Assembly (NCBI RefSeq): GCF_019112545.1
Contig: NW_025064890.1
Location: forward strand, 1,183,993-1,247,992
Source of the DNA: Guyanagaster necrorhizus
Lineage: Eukaryota > Basidiomycota > Agaricomycetes > Agaricales > Physalacriaceae
Reading direction: 5' to 3'
Length of the DNA stretch: 64,000 bases
In this document: positions 11,678-23,400 of the stretch, piece by piece
How the letters are laid out: every line of letters starts with the position of its first letter
Numbering within the stretch: the stretch's first letter is position 1
Translations under genes and position numbers: made by a program
The notes under the pieces: generated by a model
What the model was told of the DNA's origin: nothing
Databases searched by the model: none
What the model saw: the letters and a program-made list of their open reading frames with translations, nothing else

Positions 11678-14101
11678 ATTGTGCTTATCCCACAGTATGT
11701 ATGAAGGGAATTGTAATACATCGTTTTTCTGAATACCCTTTGCTAACTGCTTAAGCGTCGAAAGTGAATCAAGATAACGACAATTCCAACACAGCAACAG
11801 GAAAATGCGTTCGCGATAACGACTCGTGTGCTGTGGGTGGCGCTGGTCCTGTGGTCTCGCACGAGGTGAGGAATTCGGACATTCTGACGTTACCCTAGTC
11901 CCGTTCATAGTAGCTGGTGGCCAGGGCCAAGGACTCGGTTTTTCAGAATCATTTCCGGCTCGGAGCGTATAATGTGATATCGCTATCTCCATGCCCTGTT
12001 GCATCAGTAGCAGGGCACTATCTTGGCACCTACATGAAGTTGATGAGTTGAAGTCATCGAACTTGGGACCTACAAGGACCCATTTTTCACGTGGCCTCCC
12101 AGAATTGGTGAACTGATATGATCCTTGTTTTTTCAAGCAGATCGCATCTTCTGGTGTTGTTGCTTTATCTTTTTCCCTTCTTTCTACAGCACGTCGCGTT
12201 GTGAATACAAATCGCCTGAGATGCGGCCTCACCTGCTGAGGCGATCTTAGTCGCCTACGATGCAGCGTTCGATGACCTTTGCGCGTACAAGGCATACTTG
12301 CAATCATAAAGCCGAACGATTGCGTTAAGATTCGAGACGCCGTTGTTCAGAGTCCAGCGCACGATCGTGACTATGGCCTCTATTACTGCAAATATGGGGA
12401 TCCGAGCGTGTTTCCAAGTGTCCTGACGATATTGATGACTGAGGAGTTGAAGAAAGTTACTTCGGTACTGGTGACAGCTAAAAGGGAACAACTAGTTCTG
12501 AAATACCTCTTTTACGCTCCGGCCAAGAGAGTTTTGGGGTCCTCTCACTCTTTTTTTTCGACAGGACCGGTATAAAGGAGCTTCTCACCATCATTGAATT
12601 AGCGTTATTAGCAGTGCAACGAGATATATCATGAGAAGCAGAATGTGGGGCCTTGGGGTGTAAAAGGACAGTACGTGTTGCAATTACTTCTTTTTGACAC
12701 TGCGTTCAATTATGCGCTGGAGAATTGTCCTCGCTGACGTCATTCTTGTGGAAAGACACACAAGTCGCTGTATCCTAACTGGCAATATATCCGAGCGTCC
12801 TTGGCGATTCAGTATTATGGCTGTATGCTTTTAAACGTCTCGAGGAAACTCTGCTCCAGCTCCAACCACAGCAGCTGAGGGGGATGCGGTGGAATGCGTC
12901 TTGGTGGATCGTTTTCTTCGCAGCGTCTGCTAATACCAAATTCGTTCTATCGTTCCCACAGCAGCGCTTTAATGTCGATTTTGTGAACATTATTATTATG
13001 ATCCTTGGATCGGCGAGTACGTCGTTCTGGCGCGAGAACGAGTTTCGCGTGGGCGACGTCCTCACCAGAAGAGGCGGATGGTGCGTTGTCATACTCCTAA
13101 ATGAGCAATAGCAAACACATTGAGCTACTCCAGCAGGTAGGCATTTTGACAAATCTTGGTTACCTTGCTCATATCTTCGTCAGAATTCAATGCCCGCGGG
13201 TCCGTTCTAGCACTTCAAAGACAAAGACAGCAACCACCCGCGCCCCGCATATGTCACTATCGTTGTACATTTCAGCATCCACACTAACGTCTGTATTGTG
13301 GACTTCCCACCTCATCGATAACTAGAGGAGAAACCGGAACTTTGCTTCACCGGTAGATGGTCCTTCTCCTAGACATATTGGTGAGACCGACGTTGCTATG
13401 AAGAGCAGAAAATATTTTCCGCTCATTGATACGCTTGATTGTCATACCTCAAAATTTACCACACTACATTAGTTATCCGCCGGACAAGGATTCACTAACC
13501 TTCGAAACGTTGTCCCCTTTTTACCGAGATCTCAGACGATACCTTGGTGTATCCAAAACTCAGCTTGCCGCCATCATCCGTGAGTAGTCTCTTCTTCTCA
13601 TCGTCGCCTGGTCCACAGAATGATTTGGCAACCGACGACGCGGAGGAGAGAGCAATGAAGTGAGACGTCTCACTTCTCGTGCCCAGTGTGTACACAACCC
13701 TCAGCGCGACTCCGTGTGGACCATGTGTATTTCGTACGGTACATTCGGGCTGCGCTGAAATGTGCAGCGGCATGTCCGGTTTGCGACGAACGAGCCATCG
13801 AGGACCAACTCCGGAAGATATACATCTCCCAGGAGTGGGCTCGATGGTGCCGCACGAGGTCGACTGTACTCTCTCATAACCCATACCCCTCCGTAACCCA
13901 TACTCTCCCATAACCCATACTCCCTCGTAACCCATAGCTCTGAGGGTCCACCGACCGCTATAGGTTATAAGAGAGTCAACTGTACAACAGTTTCTCATAT
14001 CGAAACGCAGAACAAGCGATAATATGAACAACAGAGCATCTTGCATGTAAGGCTTTATGAATCTATTCAGTTCCATCTACTAAAAAATTATGTTAGAGGG
14101 G
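11678..14101. other. Long gene-poor stretch
   Basis: No gene could be supported. A 291-codon open frame runs on the minus strand at 11432-12307 and overlaps the last SRP19 exon antisense; its composition and lack of motifs suggest chance. A TATA-like GTATAAAG occurs near 12570 without a recognisable gene after it. The repeat and inverted arms at 13859-13980 are listed separately. Confidence 0.5.
13859..13980. repeat. Minisatellite bounded by an inverted repeat
   Basis: Four to five imperfect units of about 17 bp built on CATAACCCATAC or CGTAACCCATAC run from 13871 to 13940. The first unit, with its flank (GTCGAC, then TCTCTCATAACCCATA), recurs inverted at 13959-13980 as the complement of GTTGAC/TCTCTTATAACCTATA. 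The arms differ by C/T transitions plus a 5-bp insertion. Confidence 0.6.
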
Positions 14102-14617
14102 TTAATAAGGCCAGATCGCGCGCACTAGACTCACCAGAGGCAGGACAGGGATCAAGGTCAGTCCTTTGAGATCTCTCAAGAGCGCGCCTTTCTCGAGGAC
14201 CGTCTTATAAAGATTATGCACACTGACGCCATCAGGGAAGTCGTAATACCCCCGCTCCTCCAAGTCAATGGCCAGCTTCATCACCCACGTAGCGCAGGTC
14301 CAACCCCTAGGACCTATCACGGTCCACTCCTTGACACTAGCAGGATGAGACGCCCGAATAATGTCGTCGATCAGTCTTGTCGATCCCTGAAATTCCCCCA
14401 ACTCTACGATCCCCCGAAATCTAGCCGATTTAGCTAGATTGGGTCGAGTAAAGTGCCATTTCCACAGGTAGTCGTCTTGTCGGACGATTTCGTAACAGGT
14501 GGTATCGTTCTTGGACCAAGGGAGGTCAGAAGAGAGGAATGCCCAGTGGAAGTATGGAGTCGGGTGTGAAGGGTCTGCATTTAATCCATAGTAGTAGAGA
14601 GCTATGCCGAAGCGCAT
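14102..14617 (-). CDS. DUF6914-like fungal protein
   Basis: This is a single 171-codon frame. It has the pattern of a small fungal family: an opening strand 'GIALYYYGLNADP', then 'PYFHWAFLSSDLPWS', 'YEIVRQDD' and 'WKWHFTRPN', then a central 'RFRGIVELGEF'. The Cys/Trp-containing helix 'GWTCATWVMKLAIDLEERG' lies near the C-terminus. No catalytic residues can be assigned, although the conserved His-Trp and Cys suggest a papain-like or transglutaminase-like fold; that is inference. The C-terminal residues may be wrong, because a GTGAGT donor follows 'IPVLPL' and would remove 'VSLVRAIWPY'. Family assignment is by pattern only. Confidence 0.55.
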   Translation of the reverse strand: MRFGIALYYYGLNADPSHPTPYFHWAFLSSDLPWSKNDTTCYEIVRQDDYLWKWHFTRPNLAKSARFRGIVELGEFQGSTRLIDDIIRASHPASVKEWTVIGPRGWTCATWVMKLAIDLEERGYYDFPDGVSVHNLYKTVLEKGALLRDLKGLTLIPVLPLVSLVRAIWPY

Positions 14618-14778
14618 CTCAATTTTCAGTCTGCAGAGGAATGAAATGAGCTATGCGGCTACTGGTAGTAATGATACTTGCTTTGTAACGTAGAAAAGCT
14701 GAAGAGGATTAGAGGAGATACTAATTTCGCTGCTTCTTATCGATAATCTACCCGACTCCTCTGATCAGGGTGTTTCAG

Positions 14779-15902
14779 TCAAGACATTCTCACATGAACG
14801 CTGCCGAAATGTAATAATAATTTCATAACTCCTGTTCCGGTGATAAACACTGATCCATACCTTCCACTGGTGGAGGTCATTGGCGAGTGCTTAGACTTCA
14901 GCTGGATCAGGTACGTTTCTGAAGCGCCCGGTAAAGGATGTAATATCGGTGACTGTGGACTTGATAAATAAATCGAGAGGCGCACCAGATCACATTTCCA
15001 TTTAGGCGAACCCCATCCAAACCTAGCGTCGACGTCCGCCTCAAATTGGAATGGCGTCAAGAAGTTATGGATTCCCGATCGCCACTCTACATCATACGGC
15101 TCCGTAAACAAGGCCTTGAGGTATTCCCAATGGGCGGGATACCACCCTGAGCACTCCCAGTCCACGATACCGGTCACTTTGCCGTTGTCGACCATGATAT
15201 TGTGCTGGGCTAGATCACTGTGCGTGAAAACGAGCGGATGTCTGCGGGAATGCGATTCGATGATCTCCTCGGCGCGTTGTGGTTCGCTATGAAAGACACG
15301 TCGAACATCGCCGAACGGGATGCCGAGACGGAGCTGCAAGTTCATTACTGCCTCGTCTGCATAGGGACCATAAGGCCCATCTGTGCAGATCCTGTAGTCC
15401 ATGACGGGTCCCCCGAGAACAGAGCATATAGCAGGGCTTCGGGGGGAAGGAATGGCTCTGAGTTCTTCCACAAAGCCACGGAGTTGGGTATGTATATTAT
15501 GCTTTTCTGTATCGGTGAATCGATTCCAGCGCGCCTGAAGAATGTCCTGGCCAGGAAGCCTCTGCATGAACGCGTAACTCTTCCCCCAGAAGTGGATGGT
15601 ACCGAACACTCTCGGAACTGGAATTGACGTATGGGCACGTACAAAACGCAGGGACGCGACCTCCTCAGGGCCCCTAGTTTGTTTGATAAAGATCCACCGT
15701 CCCAGGGATTCTGCACCAAGGCTATTAGAGCTGTCGAAAGTAAAGAGGCTGGACACGGACTGAGCCACAACCACCGACAGATTGAAAAAGCAATTTCTTC
15801 GGAGGCGTAGCGGAGCTTGCGCAATGTTCGCATCCATAGAGGAGGGGGAGGATACTTTGCGAGGAGCTGACGGCGGCGCTCCTCTCGCGACACTGATGCC
15901 AT
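14779..15902 (-). CDS. Aminoglycoside phosphotransferase (APH)-fold kinase
   Basis: Two exons (15902-15775 and 15730-14779) around a 44-nt intron give 359 residues in phase. The kinase-like N-lobe has 'RWIFIKQTRGPEEVASLRF' (candidate ATP Lys) and 'TSIPVPRVFG', with a lobe hinge at 'YAFMQRLPG'. The catalytic loop is 'FTHSDLAQHNIMVDNGKV' (HxDxxxxN) and the metal motif is 'GIVDWECSGWYPAHWE', in which the DFG Asp is replaced in context as in APH/choline-kinase folds. The family is strongly expanded in Agaricomycetes; substrates are mostly unknown and antibiotic resistance should not be assumed. About 85 residues after 'DARFGWG' look atypical, so the true 3' end may involve another intron. The gene is divergent from the kinase at 16092, 189 bp apart. 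Confidence 0.82.
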
Positions 15903-16091
15903 GGGTGCAGTAAAAGTTCGTAGTATGCGCTTCGGCCCGACTATCCGGATGTTTGCTGCCCGTCCTGCATTGAAAACGTGACTAGCGGGACATACCAAAT
16001 CAAATACACAAGAGTCGTAAAAAGGCTTCGCATAGTATGGGGGGCTAATTACATCTTGCTTGCTTGCCTTCCTTCACCTTCGTCGAGTTTG

Positions 16092-17466
16092 ATGGTCCCT
16101 TTTTCCTTGCGCAACCTATTTCACTTCATTTCAATACGCCTGCACAGATCCCTCTCTGGTACCCTTCTCGATGATCGCTATCTCTTCATGGAGTGCCTTG
16201 GTACTGGCAGCACTGGCAAGGTCTACAAAGCGATTGATGTAACGATGAGCAAGGACAAACCTCCTTGTTTTGCTGTCAAGTGTCTTCGTAAGTCGCAGCG
16301 TGGTCCATTCGAGGCCAGTTTCCAGATGCGCGAGTTTCTTATTCATCACGCTGCTTCTCGCCACCGCAACGTCGTCACTCTGCACGAAATCATCGTCAAT
16401 GAACCCCATGTCTACGTTGTCCTCGACCTATGCGACGGCGGCGATATGTTCTACACCATTATCGCAAAGGACTACTTCCCTCAGCGGACGGACCGAGTCA
16501 AAACTGCCTTTCTGCAAATCCTCGATGCCCTGCACCACTGTCATCAATGCGGCATCTTCCATCGTGATGTCAAACCGGAGAATATCCTATTTTCCGGGGA
16601 TCGTTCTCAGGCGTACCTTGCGGACTTTGGCTTGGCGACGCTGGAGCCTTATTCAGGTGAGCACGGGTGCGGTAGCCTGCAGTTTATGAGTCCCGGTGAG
16701 TCATATGCTTTGTTATGTGCCGCCCGTTTTCAACTTGTCTTGAACAGAGTGCATCGGCAAGGAATTTGGCTTTCAGAACAAACTTTATTCAACGCGAGCC
16801 AACGATACTTGGGCCCTTGGCGTGCTTCTGATGAACATGATTACGGCTTGTGTACCGTGGATAGCGGCGAAGACAAGGGACGCGCATTTCCGGGCCTATC
16901 TTGACGACGATGACTATTTCTTGTCCGTTCAACCCATCTCGGAGGCCGCAAACAACATTCTCAAGAGGATCTTTGACCTCGACCCTTCATCGCGTATCTC
17001 CCTCCCAGAGCTCCGTAACGAAATTGTCGCCCTCGATACTTTCTTTTCTCCGGCTCGCGATCCCGTCACCGGTGAATCTATGCCTATCGAACCTGACAAG
17101 ACATCGCCTCGTAATTCAGCTGGCCTTCGTTTTGATTACGCTCCGCTCTCCGCTCCAGGGCCGTCTGCTGTAGAGTCCTCGGTCCTCGCCGTTCCTGATG
17201 CAGACCATTCACTGACGTCCGCGGCGAGTAGTAGTATGGGGCCAATAACGCCCGAGACACGTGCCGATGTGGTCCAGGTTAAGATTAAGGAAGTGCCGGG
17301 TATTATTCCTCCTGGGAACGAGGTGTTGGAACCGGTGGTGAGGAATGGGCATATATTCAGGGACCTCGAGAAGCCGACATGGATTCGAAAAGTGGTGCCG
17401 AAGAGTAGTTGTTTTCAAAGATTCGTGCAGCGTTTGACGCCGGCGTCAAAAAACGCTCGTCAGTGA
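16092..17466 (+). CDS. Ran1/Ksp1-like serine/threonine protein kinase
   Basis: Two exons (16092-16695, 16748-17466) give 440 residues. The kinase domain is complete. The Gly loop is 'LGTGSTGKVYKA' (about residue 37), the ATP Lys lies in 'FAVKCLRK', the catalytic loop is 'IFHRDVKPENIL' (about 158) and 'ADFGLAT' follows at about 179. The activation segment 'GCGSLQFMSPEC' is completed across the intron, then 'ANDTWALGVLLMNMITA'. The His-Gly-Cys-Gly-Ser stretch before the SPE motif is a hallmark of the fungal Ran1/Pat1/Ksp1 group, which controls nutrient response and the meiosis switch in yeasts. A C-terminal tail of about 150 residues is Pro/Ser-rich and disordered. The start is uncertain: in-frame Met at 15978 and 'MECLGTG' are alternatives. 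Confidence 0.87.
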
Positions 17467-17931
17467 CGACGGCATATCGGACATTGCTATTCTTACTCTC
17501 GTTTCAGCTTTGCTTTTCTTCTGTCACTACGTGGTATTATATGACAGACAGTACATTCATTACCTTTTGAACTTGTTTAAAATAACACTAAGGATTACAC
17601 GTGGAAAATGAAAATGAAAACGAGGCAAGAGATATATAAAGCGGGAAGTACATTATAAAACAACAAGGAACATACACGAAAGTCTGCGTAGAAGAAATCC
17701 AATGATAGGTAACAATACCAGATCTTTACCCATGCCAACAAAGTTGTATCCATCCATCCATTCATGACAAAAGAAGATGAAAAAAAAAAAAAAAACCCAT
17801 GACGAAATAGTGCGTGCGAAGATGTTACAAGCAATGGAGCGTGAGTATGTGAAATAAATCTTAAACGTTAGATGAATACATTAGGGGGGGTTGGAAGGGT
17901 TAGACCGCGCCACAGGAAGATTGTTAACCCC
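17467..17931. other. Convergent 3' intergenic region
   Basis: This is AT-rich sequence between two facing 3' ends, with a run of 16 A at about 17779-17794. No gene is seen. Confidence 0.45.
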
Positions 17932-20090
17932 CTAATACCGTAGTGGGGGTGGCAAATCAGGCATGAGCACATGCACGGGTCTTCCATCCGAGAAGCTGCC
18001 CTTATGTATCAGCTGATGGACGTCTTCCGTTAGGACGAGAGAATGGACGGAGTGCGCGGGAGACGGGGAGCTCGCCATGGAGGAGGGGGAATGGACGTGC
18101 GCTGGGAGCGGTTCCGGCAGGTCTGAGGTGTTGTACGATGGGACAGGCTTGCGGGGCATACGACGGGGCGGCTGGCGAGGATTTTGTTGTTGTTGTTGTT
18201 GTTGCTGTTGTTGTTGCTGTTGCTGTTGATACCCAACAAAGACGCCATCGTCTATAGGCAGCACTGGCGATGAGAAACGACGGTTCTCCGTAGGCGTATG
18301 GAGTACGCTGCTCGTCGAGGGCGATTCAGGGTACGGCTGCGGTGAGGGTGCCATCCTCTGAGCCTGAGCCTGAGTCTGGCTCCGCGGTCGACTGAAATTG
18401 TTGTTTAGCACGTAGGACTCGATGGACGACGTGGACTGCCGGCCGGCTTGCGGTAGGCGCGGGCTGTAGCCAACTGCATGAGCCATGACTTCCCCGTTCT
18501 CTACAGACACCGGGGAGCGCGAGTACTTGTCCTCGTACGAGGCGTATGGGTTGAAGCCTTCTTCTGAGCAAGAGCTCTCAGCCATAGTGTGCCCATAAGA
18601 GACGATGGGACCCATGGAACCCGCCTGCGAATGGTGCCTCTCGACTCTACCCTCAGAATCGTACCCGCTCATTCCTACGACCCCAGCACCGTTGTACTTG
18701 TTGGTCTTTTGCTTCGTCGTCTTGGCCGGGTGGGATTTACCGCTGTGAGTAGAGTCGAACGAGCCGAGGGTTCCCCATCGACCGACAATGCCACTGTTAG
18801 GAGATCCGAGAGAGGGGCCTCGGCGACGGCGGTTAGTGGCACAGAGGAAGTAGAGGAGGGCAGCCAGCACAGCGGCAAGTAGGGCAACACCGCCAATGAC
18901 GCCGCCGGCAATGGCACCCTTGTTGACGGAAGTTACGGCATCTACGATGGCAGAGGCGGACGGGCTGCTGGTAGAGGTGCTCATGGCGGCGGATGAAGAC
19001 GAAGACGAAGATCCGGCAGAACTTGAGAGGCAGGAGACGTCGGATCCGTTACTGACGAAAAAATCGAAATATGTGGTCTGGCTGAAATCCGGGTAAGTCT
19101 CCATGGAGGCCCAGATGGTGTACCACCCCTGCGGAACATTAACCTTGTCCCAGGTGAATGAATCATTGGAAGGATCAGCACTTGTTGTAATGATCTTGAC
19201 GATATCACCGCTGGACGTACTAGCACCATCACCATCACCAGCAGTGAGATACGTGGGGATAGCTCGAGCCGCAACGTCGCTAACTCCGTCCGTGATGAGG
19301 CTAGGGGAAGTTGTGGAAGAAGATGATGACGATGATGTGGTCACAGAGGAAGAAGAATCAGTTTGGGTAACGTTGATATTCGTTATCATGAGCTCCAAGG
19401 GAGATGTTGGACCAGAATATACCCATCTGACGCTCGCCGAAGTGCATGTAGTGAGACTGGAGACGCTGACGAACACCAGAAATGGCGTAGAAGAGGACGA
19501 TGTAGCGCTAGAAGTGGCAGTAGCAGTGGACGAGGCGGCTGAAGTAAATTTTTTTGGTCAAGACGAGCGATTTAATGCCGGTAACAAGAACGCACCTTGA
19601 CGTTCTAACAGCGCTAGCTCAGGAAGACCTGGAATATGCATCTATCAGCTGAGGAACGGGAGGAGAGATGGCAATGAATTGAAGGAAAAGTGTCGCCAGG
19701 TAAGGCACCAGACATGAAGAGATGCCGCCATCTGTTTTAATAAAAAATAACAGATCGACGCAGAGTCAGACACTACATACTGCGCGCCCTGCGCGCTGAA
19801 AACGCGGTTAGCATGAGCCTAATCTCGCCACAGACGTGACAATCAGCGTTAAGCGACGGCGCCGGTCCAGGGCATCCGCGGAGCTCGACACTCATTGCCG
19901 ACACTGAGGCACGACAACTTTTTGCTAGCGACGTCGCTACCGTACAGACACGAATAGACTCATTTTCACCAGCCTGAAAATGCAGGGGGAAAAAAAGAGC
20001 TAGAAACTCACCGCGGGCACCAAACGATGCTCTCTCGGCCACAGCACCCTTCACCATCATCCAGAGAGTAAATAAAAGGAATTTCTTCAT
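17932..20090 (-). CDS. Ser/Thr-rich single-pass membrane protein with poly-Q tail
   Basis: The large last exon (19538-17932) encodes an extracellular domain of about 170 residues: 'ASVRWVYSGPTSPLELMI', 'SFTWDKVNVPQGWYTIWAS' and 'TYFDFFVSNGSDVSC'. A Ser-rich stalk, one membrane helix (GAIAGGVIGGVALLAAVLAA) with the basic stop 'NRRRRG', and a 290-residue disordered tail with 15 consecutive Gln follow. Upstream, exon 20090-20012 supplies a signal peptide (KKFLLFTLWMMVKGAVA) and a 33-nt exon at 19628-19596 keeps phase on both sides. The 383-nt intron between those two exons is unusually long and may hide a further micro-exon. The design resembles fungal wall-stress sensors (WSC/Mid2-like), but I see no WSC cysteine domain. 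Function is unknown. Confidence 0.72.
18184..18228 (-). repeat. CAA/CAG trinucleotide tract (15 Gln)
   Basis: This is an in-frame run of 15 glutamine codons, mostly CAA, in the cytosolic tail of the membrane protein at 17932-20090. It is likely length-variable between strains. Confidence 0.9.
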
Positions 20091-22195
20091 GGTTTTTTGA
20101 ATGTGTCCCCTATTATGTGCATGGACTGCCCTTCTGCTTGAACGGTGAGTATCTAGTGAAACTGGCACAGAGACAGATTCCTCCTCCTCACCAAATGAAT
20201 GTTCCACCACCGTGTCGCAGAGATGGAGGCTCGAGGATGAGACCTCTTTTCGTTCCCCCAAAGGTAGAAGAAGAGAACAACAATAAGGGTTGGCTTGGTG
20301 GGCGTTTCCAAGCAAGGTCTCCCCGGAGGCTTTACTTGGTTTTTCACCCGTTTATTAATAATTATTTTTACGTTATCTCTAATGCCGCCATATCCCCGGT
20401 CCTCCCGGTGCCGATAGCACACGGGTACATATCTAAAGTACAAGCCACCAAATGCTTATGTATTCAACAGTGCTGATATGAGTTTGAACGGCGACCCCCA
20501 GAAACTCGTGGCCGACGAGATGTGCATGTTCAAGCTAGACTACATCGGACGATAACGTACTTGGACATTATTTGCTACGCGAATTGCCAATGAACCAGCT
20601 AAAAACAGGCTTCGACGCGAGCCACAACAGAGCCCAGAAAGCGAGTACTGGTAGTGAGGCTAAAGGCTGATCCCATCTGTCCATGCCAGCTACTCGCTGT
20701 GCAAGTGCTGTATAAGAGAAGGAAGTCGCGCCCCCAACCCTGTAGCGTCATCTTGCCGTGCCAGGGTAAAACTGATTGGCTTGACCTCTGACAGGACAAT
20801 TTGTCGACTGATGTAACGCGGTGTACACTGCGGGCTCCTCATCTAAGCTCGTCATTAACGGAACAGTCGGGCAATCATTATGCACAGCACCTCATTATTA
20901 AGTGATCAATCGTTGAAACGGAAAGGCGCAATGAAAGCACAAGTAGGCACAGACTTGAGCGGCTTATCATATCATCACGCATAGCCCCGAGCTCCAAGTC
21001 ATCCGGATTCTGAGCTGCTGAGCGAGGAGAGGGGACTCTGGAGAAGAAAGAACTTCACCTGCATCTTCGCCCGTTGTTCTTCTATCAAGAAGAGCCTTCA
21101 AAGCCGACAAGATAGAGCTCTGTCGGCTATGGGCGCCACCCATGCGAGGCCGACTCCAAAAATAACAGCCAAGACTTGATGTAAGCAAGCATCTTTGGGT
21201 TGCGGCGCAATGGAATAACCTGTTACGCTAAAGGAGCAGAGGCAACTCGTGATTGTGAAGCGCGCCTGCAGAAATGATGAAATTGACATCGGAACATGGC
21301 CCAGAATGGATGATACTTTACTCCAGCCAGTACTAGATCCAGAACCCCCAAGTCTTTCCGATTGCATAGCATCGGCCGGTGCTAGTACATTTGGACCAGT
21401 CAGAAAAAAAGGTACCGTCGGTCAACACTTGAGCAGCATATGGCACAGCACACAAGCGAGACTCATGTCATATTGATTTGGATGCTCAAGAAGCTGTCCA
21501 TGCTACAGCTCTTCTCATCTTGCCCAGTTAGAGATCTCGTTTTGTATACATTAGTGATGTGGATCATGACGTCCTAATCAAGTCAAGTCAAGTCAACTCA
21601 TCATATCACGCAACGCATAGACAGATTCCATCAAACCTTGACTACGTACAATGATCCAGCGAGTAATGGAATCAGTCAAAACAAAATGCACGATGGGGAA
21701 AATATCTCGTCAACTTCAGCTGGCGAATGTCTAGGTCTTTGCGAACATCAGGGGTCCGGCAATTGAGATACGGCGGAAAGCTGCCCTGATATGATATCAG
21801 CAGCATAAAGTCCCAGCAGAGCTACCGCATAGACATGCTCGTTGATCAGGACGACGACCATCCAATCAAGATACGCATCACGTTTGGCCTGTAGTTGGGA
21901 CAGTACATGCATCTCTGTGTGATTATCACCAAGACTACTAGCTTGCTTTCTTGTCGAAACTTGGATGTGAATCACAACCGTGATAGATCTCAGCGTTACA
22001 CATTGCATTGCACATCTCCTTCAAGGCACGCATCAATACAAAAAAAACTGAACATGAAAAAAAAAAAAAAGATAACGAACCTTGTATGTTTTTCTGAAAC
22101 ATCACAGCTTGATTTCTGCACCACCAGATTCAGGCCTTGAAATCCCACTCTCGGCTGTAAATGCCCGTCATTATTGAATAATACTTACTACTACA
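20091..22195. other. Gene-poor 2.1 kb stretch
   Basis: Only short frames without recognisable motifs are present. A short AAGTC pentamer run lies near 21579-21600. The right part (21741-22195) is the source of a hypermutated duplicate at 26.8-27.2 kb. Confidence 0.5.
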
Positions 22196-22241
22196 TCATC
22201 GTGCCCGATTCGTCGACGTCGAAGGGACAGCCCAATAATCG
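21741..22241. repeat. Unmutated copy of a duplicated segment
   Basis: This segment, covering the 3' flank and last ~14 codons of the gene at 22196-23400, is similar to 26833-27197. The block at 21751-21785 matches 26843-26877 with no gap; all ten differences are transitions and nine run C to T or G to A towards the 26.8 kb copy. This copy keeps its CpGs. Confidence 0.8.
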
Positions 22242-23400
22242 CTCGGGACAAACCCATTCATCAATCCCTTGACCGCAGCCTTGGCACTCGTCCGCAACTT
22301 TCCCTCCTCCTTGTCCTCCTCCGCCTCGGCCTCGTTAAACCCCAGCCCAAGTTTCTCAGCCATATCCTGCGTCGCCCTGTCGTTTCTCACCCATTCGCCT
22401 TCATCATGCTCGCGGGACCACCATTCCTGAGAGGCCGCCCGCAGCGATGGTGTTCGCGCGATGGCACCGCGCGTATATTTCAGTAGGTGCAATTTGGTAA
22501 CGAGTCCTTGGAGAGTCGTCGCTGTACGCGTCTGGGTAGGAGAAGATGGAGGAGAAGGCGGCAGGGCAAGATGTATTATCACAGGGAGAAGCAGGAAGAC
22601 GATTCTTCGAAGGAGAAGCAAGTTGTCGTGCCACTGCGGATTCTTAGTATGGCCAGGCCAATATCTGAGGTAGAGAGAGAAAGAGAGAGCTCACCATGAA
22701 GACAGAAGTGGCATCAGGATCATTGGGTATTTGAATGCTACGCGTCATTTTACAGTACCCTTCCATGACAGCGGCACATATCAGCGCAACAACGCCTAGT
22801 GTTCGATGTCGTTCTCTATGCGTCCCTCTAATCGTCACGACCTACATCCTTATCAGCTCCACACAGAGGAACAAAAAAAGAGCTGGGAACACACCCCGAC
22901 AATCGCAATCTCGCATATATAAGAAAGAATCGAAGTTGCAAGAGCAAACAAGGCAAAATCGCCGTATGAATGACAGTATTCGCAACTGGCTACGACGTCG
23001 TGGCCAAATCTGTAACCCATATCAGCATAGTTGACCAGGGAGATACAGCGGGACGCGCGCACCGAACATATAAAGTTCTCGTCTCAAAGGAGCCCATTCT
23101 CCCTAGTAGCTGCTCTATAGCTCTCGGAAGCTCTCGCTCGTCCGAGTTCTTCAACAAGAGACTCCGGATTGAGTCCGCCGGCATAGACAGCGGTACCCTT
23201 AGCGCCGTAAAGATATTTGGCGGTGGCAGAAGGATGATAGAGTATGCGAGGAATATCGAGTGGAGGAGGAGGAAACAGCTAATGCCTCGCCCAAGTCGTG
23301 GTGTGGAGGACCACGTCAGCCGAAGGAAGTGCAGCGAAGGAAGCAGGATGGCAAGGAGGGTTGCGAAAAAGAGAAGAAGAGAGGCACCTGCCTGCACCAT
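22196..23400 (-). CDS. Multipass membrane protein, conserved basidiomycete family
   Basis: Four exons (23400-23063, 23009-22895, 22841-22695, 22642-22196) give 348 residues with all phases consistent. Hydrophobic segments lie at about residues 7-25 (LLLFFATLLAILLPSLHFL), 43-60, within 'FALFALATSILSYICEIAIV', in 'LGVVALICAAVMEGY' and in 'RIVFLLLPVIIHLALP'. A conserved-looking 'YVRFGHDVVASCEYC' follows the second segment, and 'TIRGTHRERHRTLG' separates later helices. The soluble C-terminal third has 'EWWSREHDEGEWVRNDRA' and 'EKLGLGF'. I recognise the pattern as a basidiomycete hypothetical membrane protein, probably of the ER or another endomembrane, with no known function. Its 3' end was copied into the AT-rich island. 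Confidence 0.75.

Noticed and set aside
11432..12307. 291-codon minus-strand open frame
   Set aside because: It overlaps the last SRP19 exon antisense, has no recognisable motif or intron structure, and its composition looks like a shadow of the other strand.
13495..14076. 193-codon minus-strand frame with 'MGYEGVWVMGEYG' repeats
   Set aside because: The repetitive peptide is just the translated minisatellite; there is no protein family signal.
14779..15902. Antibiotic-resistance gene
   Set aside because: The APH fold is clear, but this is a large fungal family of unknown substrates; no evidence for aminoglycoside modification.
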